Shown here: positions 49,804-57,107 of the stretch, piece after piece | How the letters are laid out: each line of letters opens with the position of its first letter | Numbering within the stretch: the first letter of the stretch is position 1 | Origin: Streptomyces tagetis | GTDB lineage: Bacteria > Actinomycetota > Actinomycetes > Streptomycetales > Streptomycetaceae | Direction of reading: 5' to 3' | Assembly: GCF_018069565.1 (NCBI RefSeq) | Contig: NZ_JAGPNL010000003.1 | Coordinates: forward strand, 434,001 to 498,000 | DNA length: 64,000 nucleotides | Program-made: the position numbers and the translations under genes | Notes under the pieces: generated by a model | Seen by the model: only the letters and a program-made list of their open reading frames with translations | The model's database searches: none | Told to the model about the DNA's origin: nothing

Positions 49804-50022
49804 ATGGGATGGGGCTCCGCCTACAGCATCTTCAACACCGTCGCCGACGCCCTCATCGAGGCCGAAGCCTCCGAGGAGGTGAAGGAAAACGCACTCACCA
49901 AGGTGATCCGCAGCCTCCAGGAAAATGACTGGGACACCGAGTTGGACTCACTCCAGTCGTACCTCAACGACCCCGCGATCGTGCGGGCCTTCGCCAACAA
50001 CGGCATCACCTGGAAGGACTGA
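49804..50022 (+). CDS. Small phage protein
   Basis: A 72-residue acidic helical protein (YSIFNTVADALIEAEASEEV). GAGGAC lies before the ATG. Function unknown. Confidence 0.7.
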   Translation: MGWGSAYSIFNTVADALIEAEASEEVKENALTKVIRSLQENDWDTELDSLQSYLNDPAIVRAFANNGITWKD

Positions 50023-50026
50023 CCTC

Positions 50027-50242
50027 ATGACCGAGAAGCCCACCGCCGTGACCTACTTCATCGAGTCCCGCCCCGCCCCCACCCAGCCTTGGCGGCGGGC
50101 GCCGGGGGTTCGTGTCGGCTGGGAGTCCAAGGCCACGGCGCTGGAGAAGCTCGCCTGGCGGCGCGAGCAGCAGCCGAACTGGGAGCACCGGCTGATGGAA
50201 CGGATCACCACGGTCACCGAGCGGCCGTCGGACCTGTCATGA
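50027..50242 (+). CDS. Small phage protein
   Basis: A 71-residue basic protein, 4 nt after the preceding stop and overlapping the next gene by ATGA. Function unknown. Confidence 0.66.
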   Translation: MTEKPTAVTYFIESRPAPTQPWRRAPGVRVGWESKATALEKLAWRREQQPNWEHRLMERITTVTERPSDLS

Positions 50243-50580
50243 CAACCCGTCTGGAGATCCTCGGCGACGATGGCCGGTGGCACGAGGTGCCCGGCGTCGT
50301 CTCCGTCGAGCTGCGCCACGAGCAGCCCGACGACCCGCGCGACGAGGTGTACCGGCGTCACGACGCCTTCGACTCTCTCGTCTTCTCCATGCCGCGCCTT
50401 GCCGGCCGCATCGAGCTCAGCAACTGGATCGCGCGCTTCAGGGAGGCGTGCGATCGCGCGGAGGAGGAGACGCGGCGGGTCACCGCGGCCAGCGTCGTCG
50501 ATCAGGACGGCCGGCCGATTCGGCGCCGGGACCGGCCCGCCTGGCAGTCCCCGTACGGACCCGCCCGAAGGAGCCGCTGA
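50239..50580 (+). CDS. Phage protein of unknown function
   Basis: A 113-residue protein opening RLEILGDDGRWHEVPGVVSV with mixed alpha/beta character. ATGA overlap upstream; the HIT gene begins 2 nt later. No family recognised. Confidence 0.66.
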   Translation: MTTRLEILGDDGRWHEVPGVVSVELRHEQPDDPRDEVYRRHDAFDSLVFSMPRLAGRIELSNWIARFREACDRAEEETRRVTAASVVDQDGRPIRRRDRPAWQSPYGPARRSR

Positions 50581-50582
50581 CC

Positions 50583-50945
50583 ATGCCCGAAGAGCCCTGC
50601 CCGTTCTGCGAGATCGTCGCCGGCCGCGCGCCCGCGACGATCGTCCGGGCCTGGCCCGACGCCCTCGCCATCGTCCCGCTCAACCCCGTTCGCGCCGGCC
50701 ACACCCTCGTCATCCCCCGCGAGCACGTCACCGACTTCCTCGTCGACCCGGACGTGTCCGCCGCGACCATGCGCCGCGCCTCCCAGTTCGGCGGCGACTA
50801 CCCCGCCGGGGCCATGAACCTGATCACCAGCCGGGGCAGAGCCGCGACTCAGAGCGTCTGGCACCTGCACCTGCATCTGCTGCCCCGCACCGAGGGCGAC
50901 GGCCTCGCGCTGCCCTGGTACAGCGGCAAGGAAAGGAAGCACTGA
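50583..50945 (+). CDS. HIT-family nucleotide hydrolase/transferase
   Basis: A 120-residue protein with the zinc-type start CPFCEIVAG, then GHTLVIPREHV, and the histidine triad VWHLHLHLLPR near residues 91-101. HIT proteins hydrolyse or transfer nucleoside monophosphates (AMP-NH2, Ap4A, adenylylated groups). Carried by a phage, it may act on nucleotide alarmones or abortive adenylates. GAAGGAG precedes the ATG. Confidence 0.92.
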   Translation: MPEEPCPFCEIVAGRAPATIVRAWPDALAIVPLNPVRAGHTLVIPREHVTDFLVDPDVSAATMRRASQFGGDYPAGAMNLITSRGRAATQSVWHLHLHLLPRTEGDGLALPWYSGKERKH

Positions 50946-50948
50946 CCC

Positions 50949-51311
50949 ATGACCATCGCCATCGACTTCGACGGTGTGATCCACGCCTACAGCAAGGGCT
51001 GGGCCGACGGCAGCATCTACGACCCGCCCCTGCCCGGCGCCCTCGACGGCCTCCGCCAGCTCATGGCCCAGGACGCCGTGTTCGTCTTCACCGCCCGCAA
51101 CACCGAGCAGGTCGCCGACTGGCTGTTCGAACACGGCGAGTTCAACATCACGTGGGAGCCGCCCGGCGAGGCCACGTGCGAGTTCTGGAACGACCGGGAC
51201 CGCATCCTCGTCACCAACCGGAAGCTGCCCGCGACCGCGTACCTCGACGACCGGGCCGTGAAGTTCACCGACTGGGGCCAGGCCCTCGCCGACCTCAGCC
51301 CCTCCCGGTGA
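50949..51311 (+). CDS. HAD-superfamily phosphatase-like protein
   Basis: A 120-residue protein with the HAD motif I IAIDFDGVIHAY (Asp residues 6 and 8), motif II in VFVFTARNTEQ (Thr46) and a late NRKLPATAYLDDRAVKFTDW with the acidic pair. Small phage HADs of this type dephosphorylate nucleotides or act in nucleic-acid end processing. It follows the HIT gene by 3 nt, which suggests joint nucleotide metabolism. Confidence 0.85.
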   Translation: MTIAIDFDGVIHAYSKGWADGSIYDPPLPGALDGLRQLMAQDAVFVFTARNTEQVADWLFEHGEFNITWEPPGEATCEFWNDRDRILVTNRKLPATAYLDDRAVKFTDWGQALADLSPSR

Positions 51312-51341
51312 CCGCGCAGCACCGCTGCTGAGCAGCACGAA

Positions 51342-51378
51342 GGGGCGCGCTTCACGTCTCGCCAGACCAGCGCGCCCC
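51342..51378 (+). terminator. Hairpin GGGGCGCGC / GCGCGCCCC with leader tag
   Basis: A 9-bp stem with a 19-nt loop, preceded by GCTGAGCAGCACGA (51327-51340). The same tag precedes the hairpin at 52230. Confidence 0.7.
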
Positions 51379-51418
51379 CGGCAGTGATCACCGTACCTTC
51401 GCCACCCCGGGAGTCACG

Positions 51419-52111
51419 ATGACCACCGCCACCCACCTCCACACCGTGATCAACCACTGGGCTGATCTCCAGCAGTCCCTCGCCACCAGCCAGGCCGACA
51501 CCTGGCCCCCCGTCATGGGCATCGCCCGCCTCCACGACCACCTCAAGACCGACGAGGCCGCCACCGAGCTGCGCGCCCTCGAACGCTCCCCCGACCAGAT
51601 CGGCACCACCGCCGCACCCCTCCGCATCGCCATCCTCGACACCATGACCGCCCTCGACCAGCAGCTCGTCGACGTCGCCGACCAGATCGCGTCCGCCGTC
51701 CAGCGTCCGCCGGCCAGCCGCGTCCGCTCCGCCAGCTCCGGCGACGACGTGGGCCTCCAGCTCGCGACGCTGATCCTCACGGACGAGGCCGACGCACGCC
51801 GCTGGTCGTACACCAACCCGAGGCTGCGCACCGCACCCTTCGCCGCGGCATGGCTCCTCGCCCGCCATGACGGGGCGCCCGGCCCCTTCCGCAAGCTCAC
51901 CGGCGTCCACCACGACCAGATCACGGCCGCCGCGGTGTGGGCCGCCCACCAGGTCGACCAGGCGCTGGAGATGGCCCGCCGCACCCAGGTCCTGGAACGC
52001 CTATGCCCGCACTGCCGCGGCGTCCTCCGCATCGAGGGCGGCGACGGCAGTACGCCGGCAGTCCGCTGCCGCGGCTGCGGACGCACCTGGACCGGCCAGG
52101 AGGCGGCATGA
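51419..52111 (+). CDS. Phage protein with C-terminal zinc ribbon
   Basis: A 230-residue protein, helical for about 190 residues, ending CPHCRGVLRIEGGDG...RCRGCGRTWTG, a clear zinc ribbon. Hints of an adaptor or DNA-binding role; no family recognised. Confidence 0.75.
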   Translation: MTTATHLHTVINHWADLQQSLATSQADTWPPVMGIARLHDHLKTDEAATELRALERSPDQIGTTAAPLRIAILDTMTALDQQLVDVADQIASAVQRPPASRVRSASSGDDVGLQLATLILTDEADARRWSYTNPRLRTAPFAAAWLLARHDGAPGPFRKLTGVHHDQITAAAVWAAHQVDQALEMARRTQVLERLCPHCRGVLRIEGGDGSTPAVRCRGCGRTWTGQEAA

Positions 52112-52229
52112 CGTTGCTCGTGCTCCAGGCTTGACCGTGGCACGCTGAGGATTGCGGTCCGGAAGGCCGGGTAGCGACCGGCGCCGGTGGGATATGGGAG
52201 CCCGCCCGGACCGCGCTGAGCAGCACGAG

Positions 52230-52258
52230 GCCCGCCGTCCCCGAGGGGCGCGGCGGGC
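52230..52258 (+). terminator. Hairpin GCCCGCCG / CGGCGGGC with leader tag
   Basis: An 8-bp stem with GCTGAGCAGCACGA at 52215-52228 directly before it, as at 51327. Confidence 0.65.
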
Positions 52259-52366
52259 TCACCCATCTCGACTGTGATGCAGGTCACGACTCGTGTGGTC
52301 CTGAGGCCCCGACACGGCGCACCGCCTCGACCAGCCTGGAACCCGACGACCGAAGGGATGCCAGCC

Positions 52367-52843
52367 GTGCCCGTGCTCCGCCAGCTCACCTCATGCCAGG
52401 CCCCCGCCACCATCACCGTGACCCACCGCACCAGCCGCAGCACCCTGGCCTGGCAGGTGTCCGTCTGCCACCGCCACCGCTGGGTAGCCATGCGACTGAC
52501 CGGCGCATCCAGCCTCAACCACAAGGCCACCCGCCGCATCGCGGGGAATAGCGAGGCGCCGCGCTGCGGCACCATGCACGACCACCAACCCATCGACCGG
52601 GCCCTCCAGACCCACGCCCGGATGTGGCTCCAGGCCCCCGCCGAGCCCGGCGACACGTGGCCCGTCCAGCTACGGAACGCTGCGGACCACGCTGCCACTG
52701 TCGGCGCCCCGGGTGCCAGCACGATCACCAAGGCCGCCCAGCTCGGCGGGACCGGGCCCGACGACCCGGCCGTGCAGACCCGCGTGCTCGAACTGCTGTC
52801 GCGAGCCGAGAGCAGCTCGCCGGCCGTGGCGGCACGGCGGTAG
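52367..52843 (+). CDS. Phage protein of unknown function
   Basis: A 158-residue protein. GAAGGG at 52352-52357 is 9 nt before the GTG at 52367 and too close to the ATG at 52358, so the GTG is preferred. Cys and His in SCQAPATITVTHR, SVCHRHRW and RCGTMHDH may bind metal. Function unknown. Confidence 0.55.
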   Translation: MPVLRQLTSCQAPATITVTHRTSRSTLAWQVSVCHRHRWVAMRLTGASSLNHKATRRIAGNSEAPRCGTMHDHQPIDRALQTHARMWLQAPAEPGDTWPVQLRNAADHAATVGAPGASTITKAAQLGGTGPDDPAVQTRVLELLSRAESSSPAVAARR

Positions 52844-52844
52844 T

Positions 52845-52946
52845 TCAGTAGGCCCTGTGCGCCAGGCCGAGGATCGTCCTGTCCACCCGGACACGCTGGC
52901 CGCCCTGCTCGTCGGGCGGGTACATGATCACCGGTGGCGGGCTCAT
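52845..52946 (-). pseudogene. Truncated copy of the gene at 61147
   Basis: The minus strand encodes MSPPPVIMYPPDEQGGQRVR, then VDRTILGLAHRAY and stop. The first 30 residues match the 72-residue protein at 61147 (MSPAPVIVYPPDESGGRRVR, VDVTILGLAH), after which similarity ends at a stop codon. It is therefore the N-terminal half of a duplicated gene, and could still make a 33-residue peptide. Confidence 0.7.
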
Positions 52947-53053
52947 GCCGTTCAGACTCGCCCCGGCCGCGAGCAGGCGCAACGGTGGGCTACTCCAGCC
53001 GCGAATGACGGAACCGGCCCCGAAGCCAACGCCCGGCCGGTAGCGTCCTGGGC

Positions 53054-53252
53054 GTGCCGTACTGCTACCGCTGCCGCCGACGGCCGCCGCCGCGGCTCCA
53101 AGGGCGAAGCCCGAGCCGACCGCGCCGACCACCGCGACCGGGCGCACCACGGCCTCGCTCCCGACGACGACATTCTCCACCAACCCGGTCTCCTCGCCAT
53201 CGGCGTGCACCGGCTGCTCGACCGGCTCCTGGCCCGGCTGGAGCGGCGGTGA
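53054..53252 (+). pseudogene. Small gene with an apparent frameshift
   Basis: A GTG at 53054 begins MPYCYRCRRR, a plausible zinc-knuckle start, with TAGCGT 7 nt upstream as in leaderless promoters. The protein-like continuation (GSKGEARADRADHRDRAHHG, then LLAIGVHRLLDRLLARLERR) is in another frame and ends at 53252, overlapping the next gene by GTGA. Either the true start is an unrecognised codon in the second frame or the gene is broken by an indel near 53075-53100. Confidence 0.45.
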
Positions 53253-53503
53253 GCGGCCCCCGCGTCTACGGCCACGACCACGACGACCCCCAGCAGGGCC
53301 CGCAGCCCGGCCGCGAGTACGTCGAGCTCCACGGCGGCCCGCTCGACGGGCTGCTGTACGACGTCACCGGCATGAGCGTCGCCGACCAGCGCGACGGCGC
53401 GCTCCTCATCACCGAGCACGGCGCCCACGGGCCCGGCGGGAGGGCCGACTACGCCCTCGCCGCCACCGCCGGCCGGTGGGAGTGGCGCGGCGACATCCCG
53501 TAG
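53249..53503 (+). CDS. Small phage protein
   Basis: An 84-residue beta-rich protein (EYVELHGGPLDGLLYDVTG, then DGALLITEHGAHG). The GPLDG pattern is common in small actinophage proteins, but no function is known. GTGA overlap upstream and a hairpin 3 nt downstream. Confidence 0.65.
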   Translation: MSGPRVYGHDHDDPQQGPQPGREYVELHGGPLDGLLYDVTGMSVADQRDGALLITEHGAHGPGGRADYALAATAGRWEWRGDIP

Positions 53504-53506
53504 ACA

Positions 53507-53547
53507 CGCCGATGCCCCCGCCTCGCTGAAGGACGGGGGCATCGGCG
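53507..53547. terminator. 14-bp hairpin between convergent genes
   Basis: CGCCGATGCCCCCG pairs with CGGGGGCATCGGCG. It separates the rightward operon from the leftward DUF6221 gene. Confidence 0.82.
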
Positions 53548-53555
53548 CGCGCGGG

Positions 53556-53939
53556 CTACGGCCGCCATTCCTCGCGGTAGCCGGACCGGTCCGCGTAGGG
53601 CAGGGCGAGCAGGCGCAGCGTGGTACAGGGCCACGAGAGTTCGGGGAACTGGAGGTTCGGTTCACAGGACCGGCACACGGTCTCCGTGTCGAAGTGCTGC
53701 GCGCCTCCTCCGGCTCGCAGGACCGCCCGCCCGTGCAGCTTCACGAGTTGTCGCTTGGCGTCGATCTCGCGCAGCACCCGCGCCGGCCGGTGCATCATGA
53801 TGTGCCGCTCGTCGGCCGCCATCTCAGGGTCGAAGCTGCCGATCCGGGTGAACACGGCGGACAGTTCGGCATCAGCTGCCCGCGCGACCTGCTCATCAGC
53901 GTCGAGCTGAGCGCCCAGCCACTGCACCAGCTCATCCAT
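53556..53939 (-). CDS. DUF6221 family protein
   Basis: A 127-residue protein matching the DUF6221 pattern: MDELVQWLGAQLDADEQVAR at the start, ARVLREIDAKRQLVKLH in the middle, and the conserved end LRLLALPYADRSGYREEWRP. The family is widespread in Streptomyces and its phages; its function is unknown. ATG at 53939 overlaps the stop of the HTH gene upstream (TGATG). Confidence 0.88.
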   Translation of the reverse strand: MDELVQWLGAQLDADEQVARAADAELSAVFTRIGSFDPEMAADERHIMMHRPARVLREIDAKRQLVKLHGRAVLRAGGGAQHFDTETVCRSCEPNLQFPELSWPCTTLRLLALPYADRSGYREEWRP

Positions 53940-54445
53940 CACAGGTTCCGCGCCGCGATGATGTCGGGGTCGGCGTCGACCAGGGCGTGAGCCTCGGCCC
54001 GGACGTCGGCAGGCAGCCGGTCGAACGCCTGCTGGTAGCCGTGCCGCATAACGCGGCCCCGGATGTCGTCCGGCATCGATGTGAACGCCGCCGGCGCCAT
54101 GGCGCTCGCGAGGTCGCGCATGGTGATCGCCGCGAGTAGCAGGGCCGCAGCAGCGTCGATCAGCGCTGCTCGGTCGGTGGCGGGGGATGCAATCGGCATG
54201 TCCGCTCCTTCATCTTGGGGGGCGAGGTCGGTCCGCTTGCCCTGCTGAGGCGGGTTCGAGTCGAACCATGCGGCCACCTCATCAGCGCGGTAGAGGATCT
54301 TCGTGGAGCCCTCGACCGGGACCGGCTGAGGGAAGGTGGGCCTGCGCCGGTAGTTGTGCAGCGATGACCGGCCGATCCCGTGCTCCTGCTCGATCTGCTT
54401 CAGAGTGATCAAGCGGCTCCCCTCGCCTTCAGGGTTCGTGGGCAC
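53939..54445 (-). CDS. HTH regulator upstream of DUF6221
   Basis: A 168-residue protein. Residues 12-65 form an AlpA/MerR-like winged helix (ITLKQIEQEHGIGRSSLHNY, then STKILYRADEVAAWFDS), and the C-terminal 90 residues are helical. The GTG at 54445 has GGGAGGA 8 nt upstream; an in-frame GTG at 54493 would bury the palindrome below in the coding region. It is the only leftward block in the middle of the prophage and probably represses itself and the rightward gene. Confidence 0.82.
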   Translation of the reverse strand: MPTNPEGEGSRLITLKQIEQEHGIGRSSLHNYRRRPTFPQPVPVEGSTKILYRADEVAAWFDSNPPQQGKRTDLAPQDEGADMPIASPATDRAALIDAAAALLLAAITMRDLASAMAPAAFTSMPDDIRGRVMRHGYQQAFDRLPADVRAEAHALVDADPDIIAARNL

Positions 54446-54460
54446 GGCTACATCCTCCCT

Positions 54461-54487
54461 GAACTTCTGGACAATGTCCACAAGTTC
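54461..54487. promoter_or_regulatory. 27-bp palindromic operator
   Basis: GAACTTCTGGAC at 54461-54472 and GTCCACAAGTTC at 54476-54487 are inverted copies with one mismatch in 12, centred at 54474. It lies between the divergent starts at 54445 and 54584. Confidence 0.75.
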
Positions 54488-54583
54488 TGTCACTGTGGAA
54501 CGGCACCAACGGAACGGCCCCGGTGCGAGGTGCGAACTCGCCCGGGGCCAGCCATCCCACCTGCATCACCAGGAGGAACGACC

Positions 54584-55159
54584 GTGACCCACGGTATCCG
54601 CACCACCCACCCCCAGCACAGCCCGACCGCCGAGGAGAAGGCCGCCGCCGCGCTGCTCGCCAAGGGCCGCGCCCGCGACGCCAGCCAGGCCGCCGCGATC
54701 GTCGCCGCCGGCACCGCCCTCGTTCTCGCCCCCGTCGACCCGGCCGTCTTCCGCCCGGCCGCGCCCGTACCGGCGCCCACCGTGCCCGGCTGCACCGCGA
54801 TCCTCCTCGCCCACGCCACCCTCCGCGCCCAGGCCGACACGACCGCGCGGGTCCGCGCGCACCTCGGCTACCACCCCGCCTGGACGCCCCGTGCGCACCT
54901 TGGCGAGACGTCCAGGCGCATCCAGGCGTGGGACCAGCGCGAGCTGAACGCCCTGCACGAGCGCCTCGGCGGCGAGGTCACCGCCCGCGAGGTCACCCGC
55001 ACCGCTGGCCGCACCACCTGGACCGCCACCGAGATCACCCTGACCGTCGACGTGCCCGGCGTCGGCCCGGTCACCGTCTCCACCGACTGGGACGAAGAGA
55101 GCGGCGGCCACGACCTGCCCCTCGCCCGCGGCCTGGCCCTGCCGACGGTGACCGTCTGA
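54584..55159 (+). CDS. Phage protein of unknown function
   Basis: A 191-residue protein: an Ala-rich helix (EEKAAAALLAKGRARDASQA), a Pro/Val linker, a helical centre (SRRIQAWDQRELNALHERLG) and a beta C-terminus (TEITLTVDVPGVGPVTVSTD). AGGAGGAACGACC precedes the GTG. It is divergent from the HTH gene across the palindrome and so likely its target. Confidence 0.72.
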   Translation: MTHGIRTTHPQHSPTAEEKAAAALLAKGRARDASQAAAIVAAGTALVLAPVDPAVFRPAAPVPAPTVPGCTAILLAHATLRAQADTTARVRAHLGYHPAWTPRAHLGETSRRIQAWDQRELNALHERLGGEVTAREVTRTAGRTTWTATEITLTVDVPGVGPVTVSTDWDEESGGHDLPLARGLALPTVTV

Positions 55160-55308
55160 TGGCCGACCAGCACACGCAGCCCCACAACCCGCGTACCTGC
55201 CAGCTCTGCGGCGTCCTCCGGCACCCCGCGCAAGCCAAGGCCGGCCGCGACCTCACCGCGCACCTGGAGAAGAGCCCGTTCCCGCAGCAGAAGGGCGGCC
55301 GGCGATGA
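55159..55308 (+). CDS. Small phage zinc-knuckle protein
   Basis: A 49-residue protein with CQLCGVLRH and a later His (LTAHLEKS), resembling half a zinc finger. TGATG coupling upstream and ATGA downstream. Confidence 0.65.
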   Translation: MADQHTQPHNPRTCQLCGVLRHPAQAKAGRDLTAHLEKSPFPQQKGGRR

Positions 55309-55469
55309 GCGAGACAACGCCCGTCGACCAGGACGCGAACGCCACCGCGGCGCAGCTCCAGCAGCGGGCCGCCGCCGACCGGGCCGCCGCACAAGCCGCA
55401 GCCGCCGCGAAGGCCGCCAAGGGCGGCACCGGCATCCGCGAGGGCATCCTCCCCGGCGGTCCCCGATGA
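55305..55469 (+). CDS. Small Ala-rich helical protein
   Basis: A 54-residue protein with a long Ala/Gln/Arg helix and a C-terminal GILPGGPR. ATGA overlaps on both sides. Confidence 0.6.
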   Translation: MSETTPVDQDANATAAQLQQRAAADRAAAQAAAAAKAAKGGTGIREGILPGGPR

Positions 55470-55552
55470 GGGGCAGCGCCTGGGACCTCCTCGGGCTGCT
55501 CCTGTCGTTCGCCGCCGGAGTGTTCGCCGTCATCTGGATCGCCACCCACTAG
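55466..55552 (+). CDS. 28-residue membrane peptide
   Basis: A single hydrophobic helix (LLGLLLSFAAGVFAVIWIA) with a short polar start. Supported by the ATGA overlap with the upstream gene. Confidence 0.55.
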   Translation: MRGSAWDLLGLLLSFAAGVFAVIWIATH

Positions 55553-55642
55553 CCGCCGTCTGACGGCTGCCCGATCCGCCCGGCACAGCCGGGCGGTGAG
55601 GAGAGCCGGACAGCCCGGCCCCCGACCCGGCAGGAGACCCCC

Positions 55643-55792
55643 ATACGCCGCCACTTCCGGGCCCCGCTCGCACGGTGGGGCTTCACGACCCTCGCCGCCA
55701 TCGCCCTTGCCACGGCGCAGCCCGGCCCGTTCCTCGTCACCGCCGCCGTAGCCGCCTACGCCTGGCACAGCCGCCCCGGCCACCGCCGCTGA
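55643..55792 (+). CDS. Small membrane protein apparently starting with ATA
   Basis: The frame encodes 49 residues (RRHFRAPLARWGFTTLAAIA, then a hydrophobic segment to AYAWHSRPGHRR). AGGAG at 55632-55636 is 6 nt before ATA at 55643, where a start codon is expected. There is no ATG, GTG, TTG or CTG start in frame nearby that has a ribosome site. Either ATA is used as a rare start or an ATG has mutated to ATA and the gene is silent. The basic N-terminus and helix resemble small spread-type proteins of integrative elements. Confidence 0.6.
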   Translation: MRRHFRAPLARWGFTTLAAIALATAQPGPFLVTAAVAAYAWHSRPGHRR

Positions 55793-55812
55793 CCCCCGAC
55801 GGAAGGACCCTG

Positions 55813-56922
55813 ATGAACCGCGCCCGCCTCGACGTGTTCGCCATCGTCGAGAAACTCCTCACCCTCGCCGCGCTCGCCCTCGTCGCCATCACCGTCGGCG
55901 GCCAGCTCGGTCCCATCCTCGGCCTGCACGGCACCCTCGGCCAGATCGCCGGCTGGTCCATCGCCCTCGTCTACGACGCCCTCTGGATCGGCGCCCTCCG
56001 CATGTCCGAGGTCGCGATCCGGCAGCGCTCCCGCATCGGCACGACCGTCATGCTCGGCCTGTCCGCCGCCGCGCTCGGCGTCTCCACCGGAACGCTCCTG
56101 ATCCTCGGCCACGCCAAGGTGTTCGCGTTCGTCCCGGTCGCCGCCGCCGCGTTCATGAGCCTGCGCCTCTTCGTCGGCAACGTCCTCGCCGACAGCGCCA
56201 CCGCCACCGAGATCGCCGACCAGTCCGCCGCCGACCGCAACGCCCGCGCCCGCGCCGCCGCCCGCGCCCGACACCTCCGCTCGACCGCGGTCACCGACGT
56301 CGTCACCGAGACCGCCGGCCACCTCGGGGAGATGGAGCGCCAGATCGCCCGCGCGCAGACCCTGACGAAGGGCGAAGCCCGCATCGCGAAGGCCCGCGCG
56401 GAGGCTGAGGACCGACTCCGGAAGGCCGACAAGAAGCACGGGCCGAAGGCGACCGCGTTCGCGGCACGGACCCTGACGCTGGCCGTGCCGACCCCCGGCA
56501 CGCCCGCCCTTCCCACCGGCACGGCACCCGGCACACCCCGTGCAGTCACCGCTCCAACCCCGGCCGTCGAGGACACCCCCGGCACGCCCGACGAGCAGCC
56601 CGTCACGGACTCCGGCACGCAGGTCAGCACCCCTGCCAGCGCCGACCCCGGCACAGCCGACACGCCCCCGGCACACCCCGTCACGCTCACCGACCTCGCC
56701 ACCGTCGCAGGCGTGCCGACCCCCGTGCCGGGCGAGCCCCTCACCGACGCGCAGCTCGACGTCGCCCTGCGACACCTGCGCTACACCGACGACCCGCCCC
56801 GCTCCTACCGCAAGGCCCGTGACGACTTCCGTGACGCCGGATTCGTCGGCAGCGAAGCACGCGTCCGCCGCGTCTGGGGCGCCCTCCTGACGCACGAGGA
56901 AACCACCCCCACAGGCGAGTAG
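55813..56922 (+). CDS. Membrane protein with four N-terminal helices and C-terminal DNA-binding-like region
   Basis: A 369-residue protein. Helices lie at about 9-34, 39-63, 72-95 and 100-120; then comes a Lys/Arg/Ala coiled coil (about 130-220), a Thr/Pro-rich linker (about 225-300) and a C-terminal 70-residue helical domain (ALRHLRYTDDPPRSYRKARD, then AGFVGSEARVRRVWG). The layout resembles SpdB/DUF2637-type proteins of actinomycete integrative elements, with the tail resembling a winged helix. GGAAGG precedes the ATG. A membrane-tethered DNA-binding role is inferred. Confidence 0.72.
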   Translation: MNRARLDVFAIVEKLLTLAALALVAITVGGQLGPILGLHGTLGQIAGWSIALVYDALWIGALRMSEVAIRQRSRIGTTVMLGLSAAALGVSTGTLLILGHAKVFAFVPVAAAAFMSLRLFVGNVLADSATATEIADQSAADRNARARAAARARHLRSTAVTDVVTETAGHLGEMERQIARAQTLTKGEARIAKARAEAEDRLRKADKKHGPKATAFAARTLTLAVPTPGTPALPTGTAPGTPRAVTAPTPAVEDTPGTPDEQPVTDSGTQVSTPASADPGTADTPPAHPVTLTDLATVAGVPTPVPGEPLTDAQLDVALRHLRYTDDPPRSYRKARDDFRDAGFVGSEARVRRVWGALLTHEETTPTGE

Positions 56923-56942
56923 CCCGGCGTCCGGCACCACCA

Positions 56943-57107
56943 GTGAGCGCCAGCACCAGCCGGTTCTGGCCCTCGCTGCGACTGCCGGAAGCAGTCACCC
57001 AGAGACGGCGAGTGACCCGGCGAGCAGCACCCCTGCAGACCCGGCAAGCAGACCCCAACCTGACCACCCTCACCCGACCCGACCCGCGACCCAGAGGACC
57101 GCCATGA
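56943..57107 (+). CDS. Short basic ORF coupled to the next gene
   Basis: A GTG at 56943 gives a 54-residue Arg/Pro/Thr-rich peptide whose stop overlaps the ATG at 57104 (ATGA). Apart from the overlap there is little support; it may act only as a translational coupler. Confidence 0.4.
   Translation: MSASTSRFWPSLRLPEAVTQRRRVTRRAAPLQTRQADPNLTTLTRPDPRPRGPP

Noticed and set aside
52713..53252. A 179-codon plus-strand frame covering the truncated duplicate
   Set aside because: Its first half is antisense to a segment with clear homology (to the protein at 61147). Only the last 60 or so codons look real.
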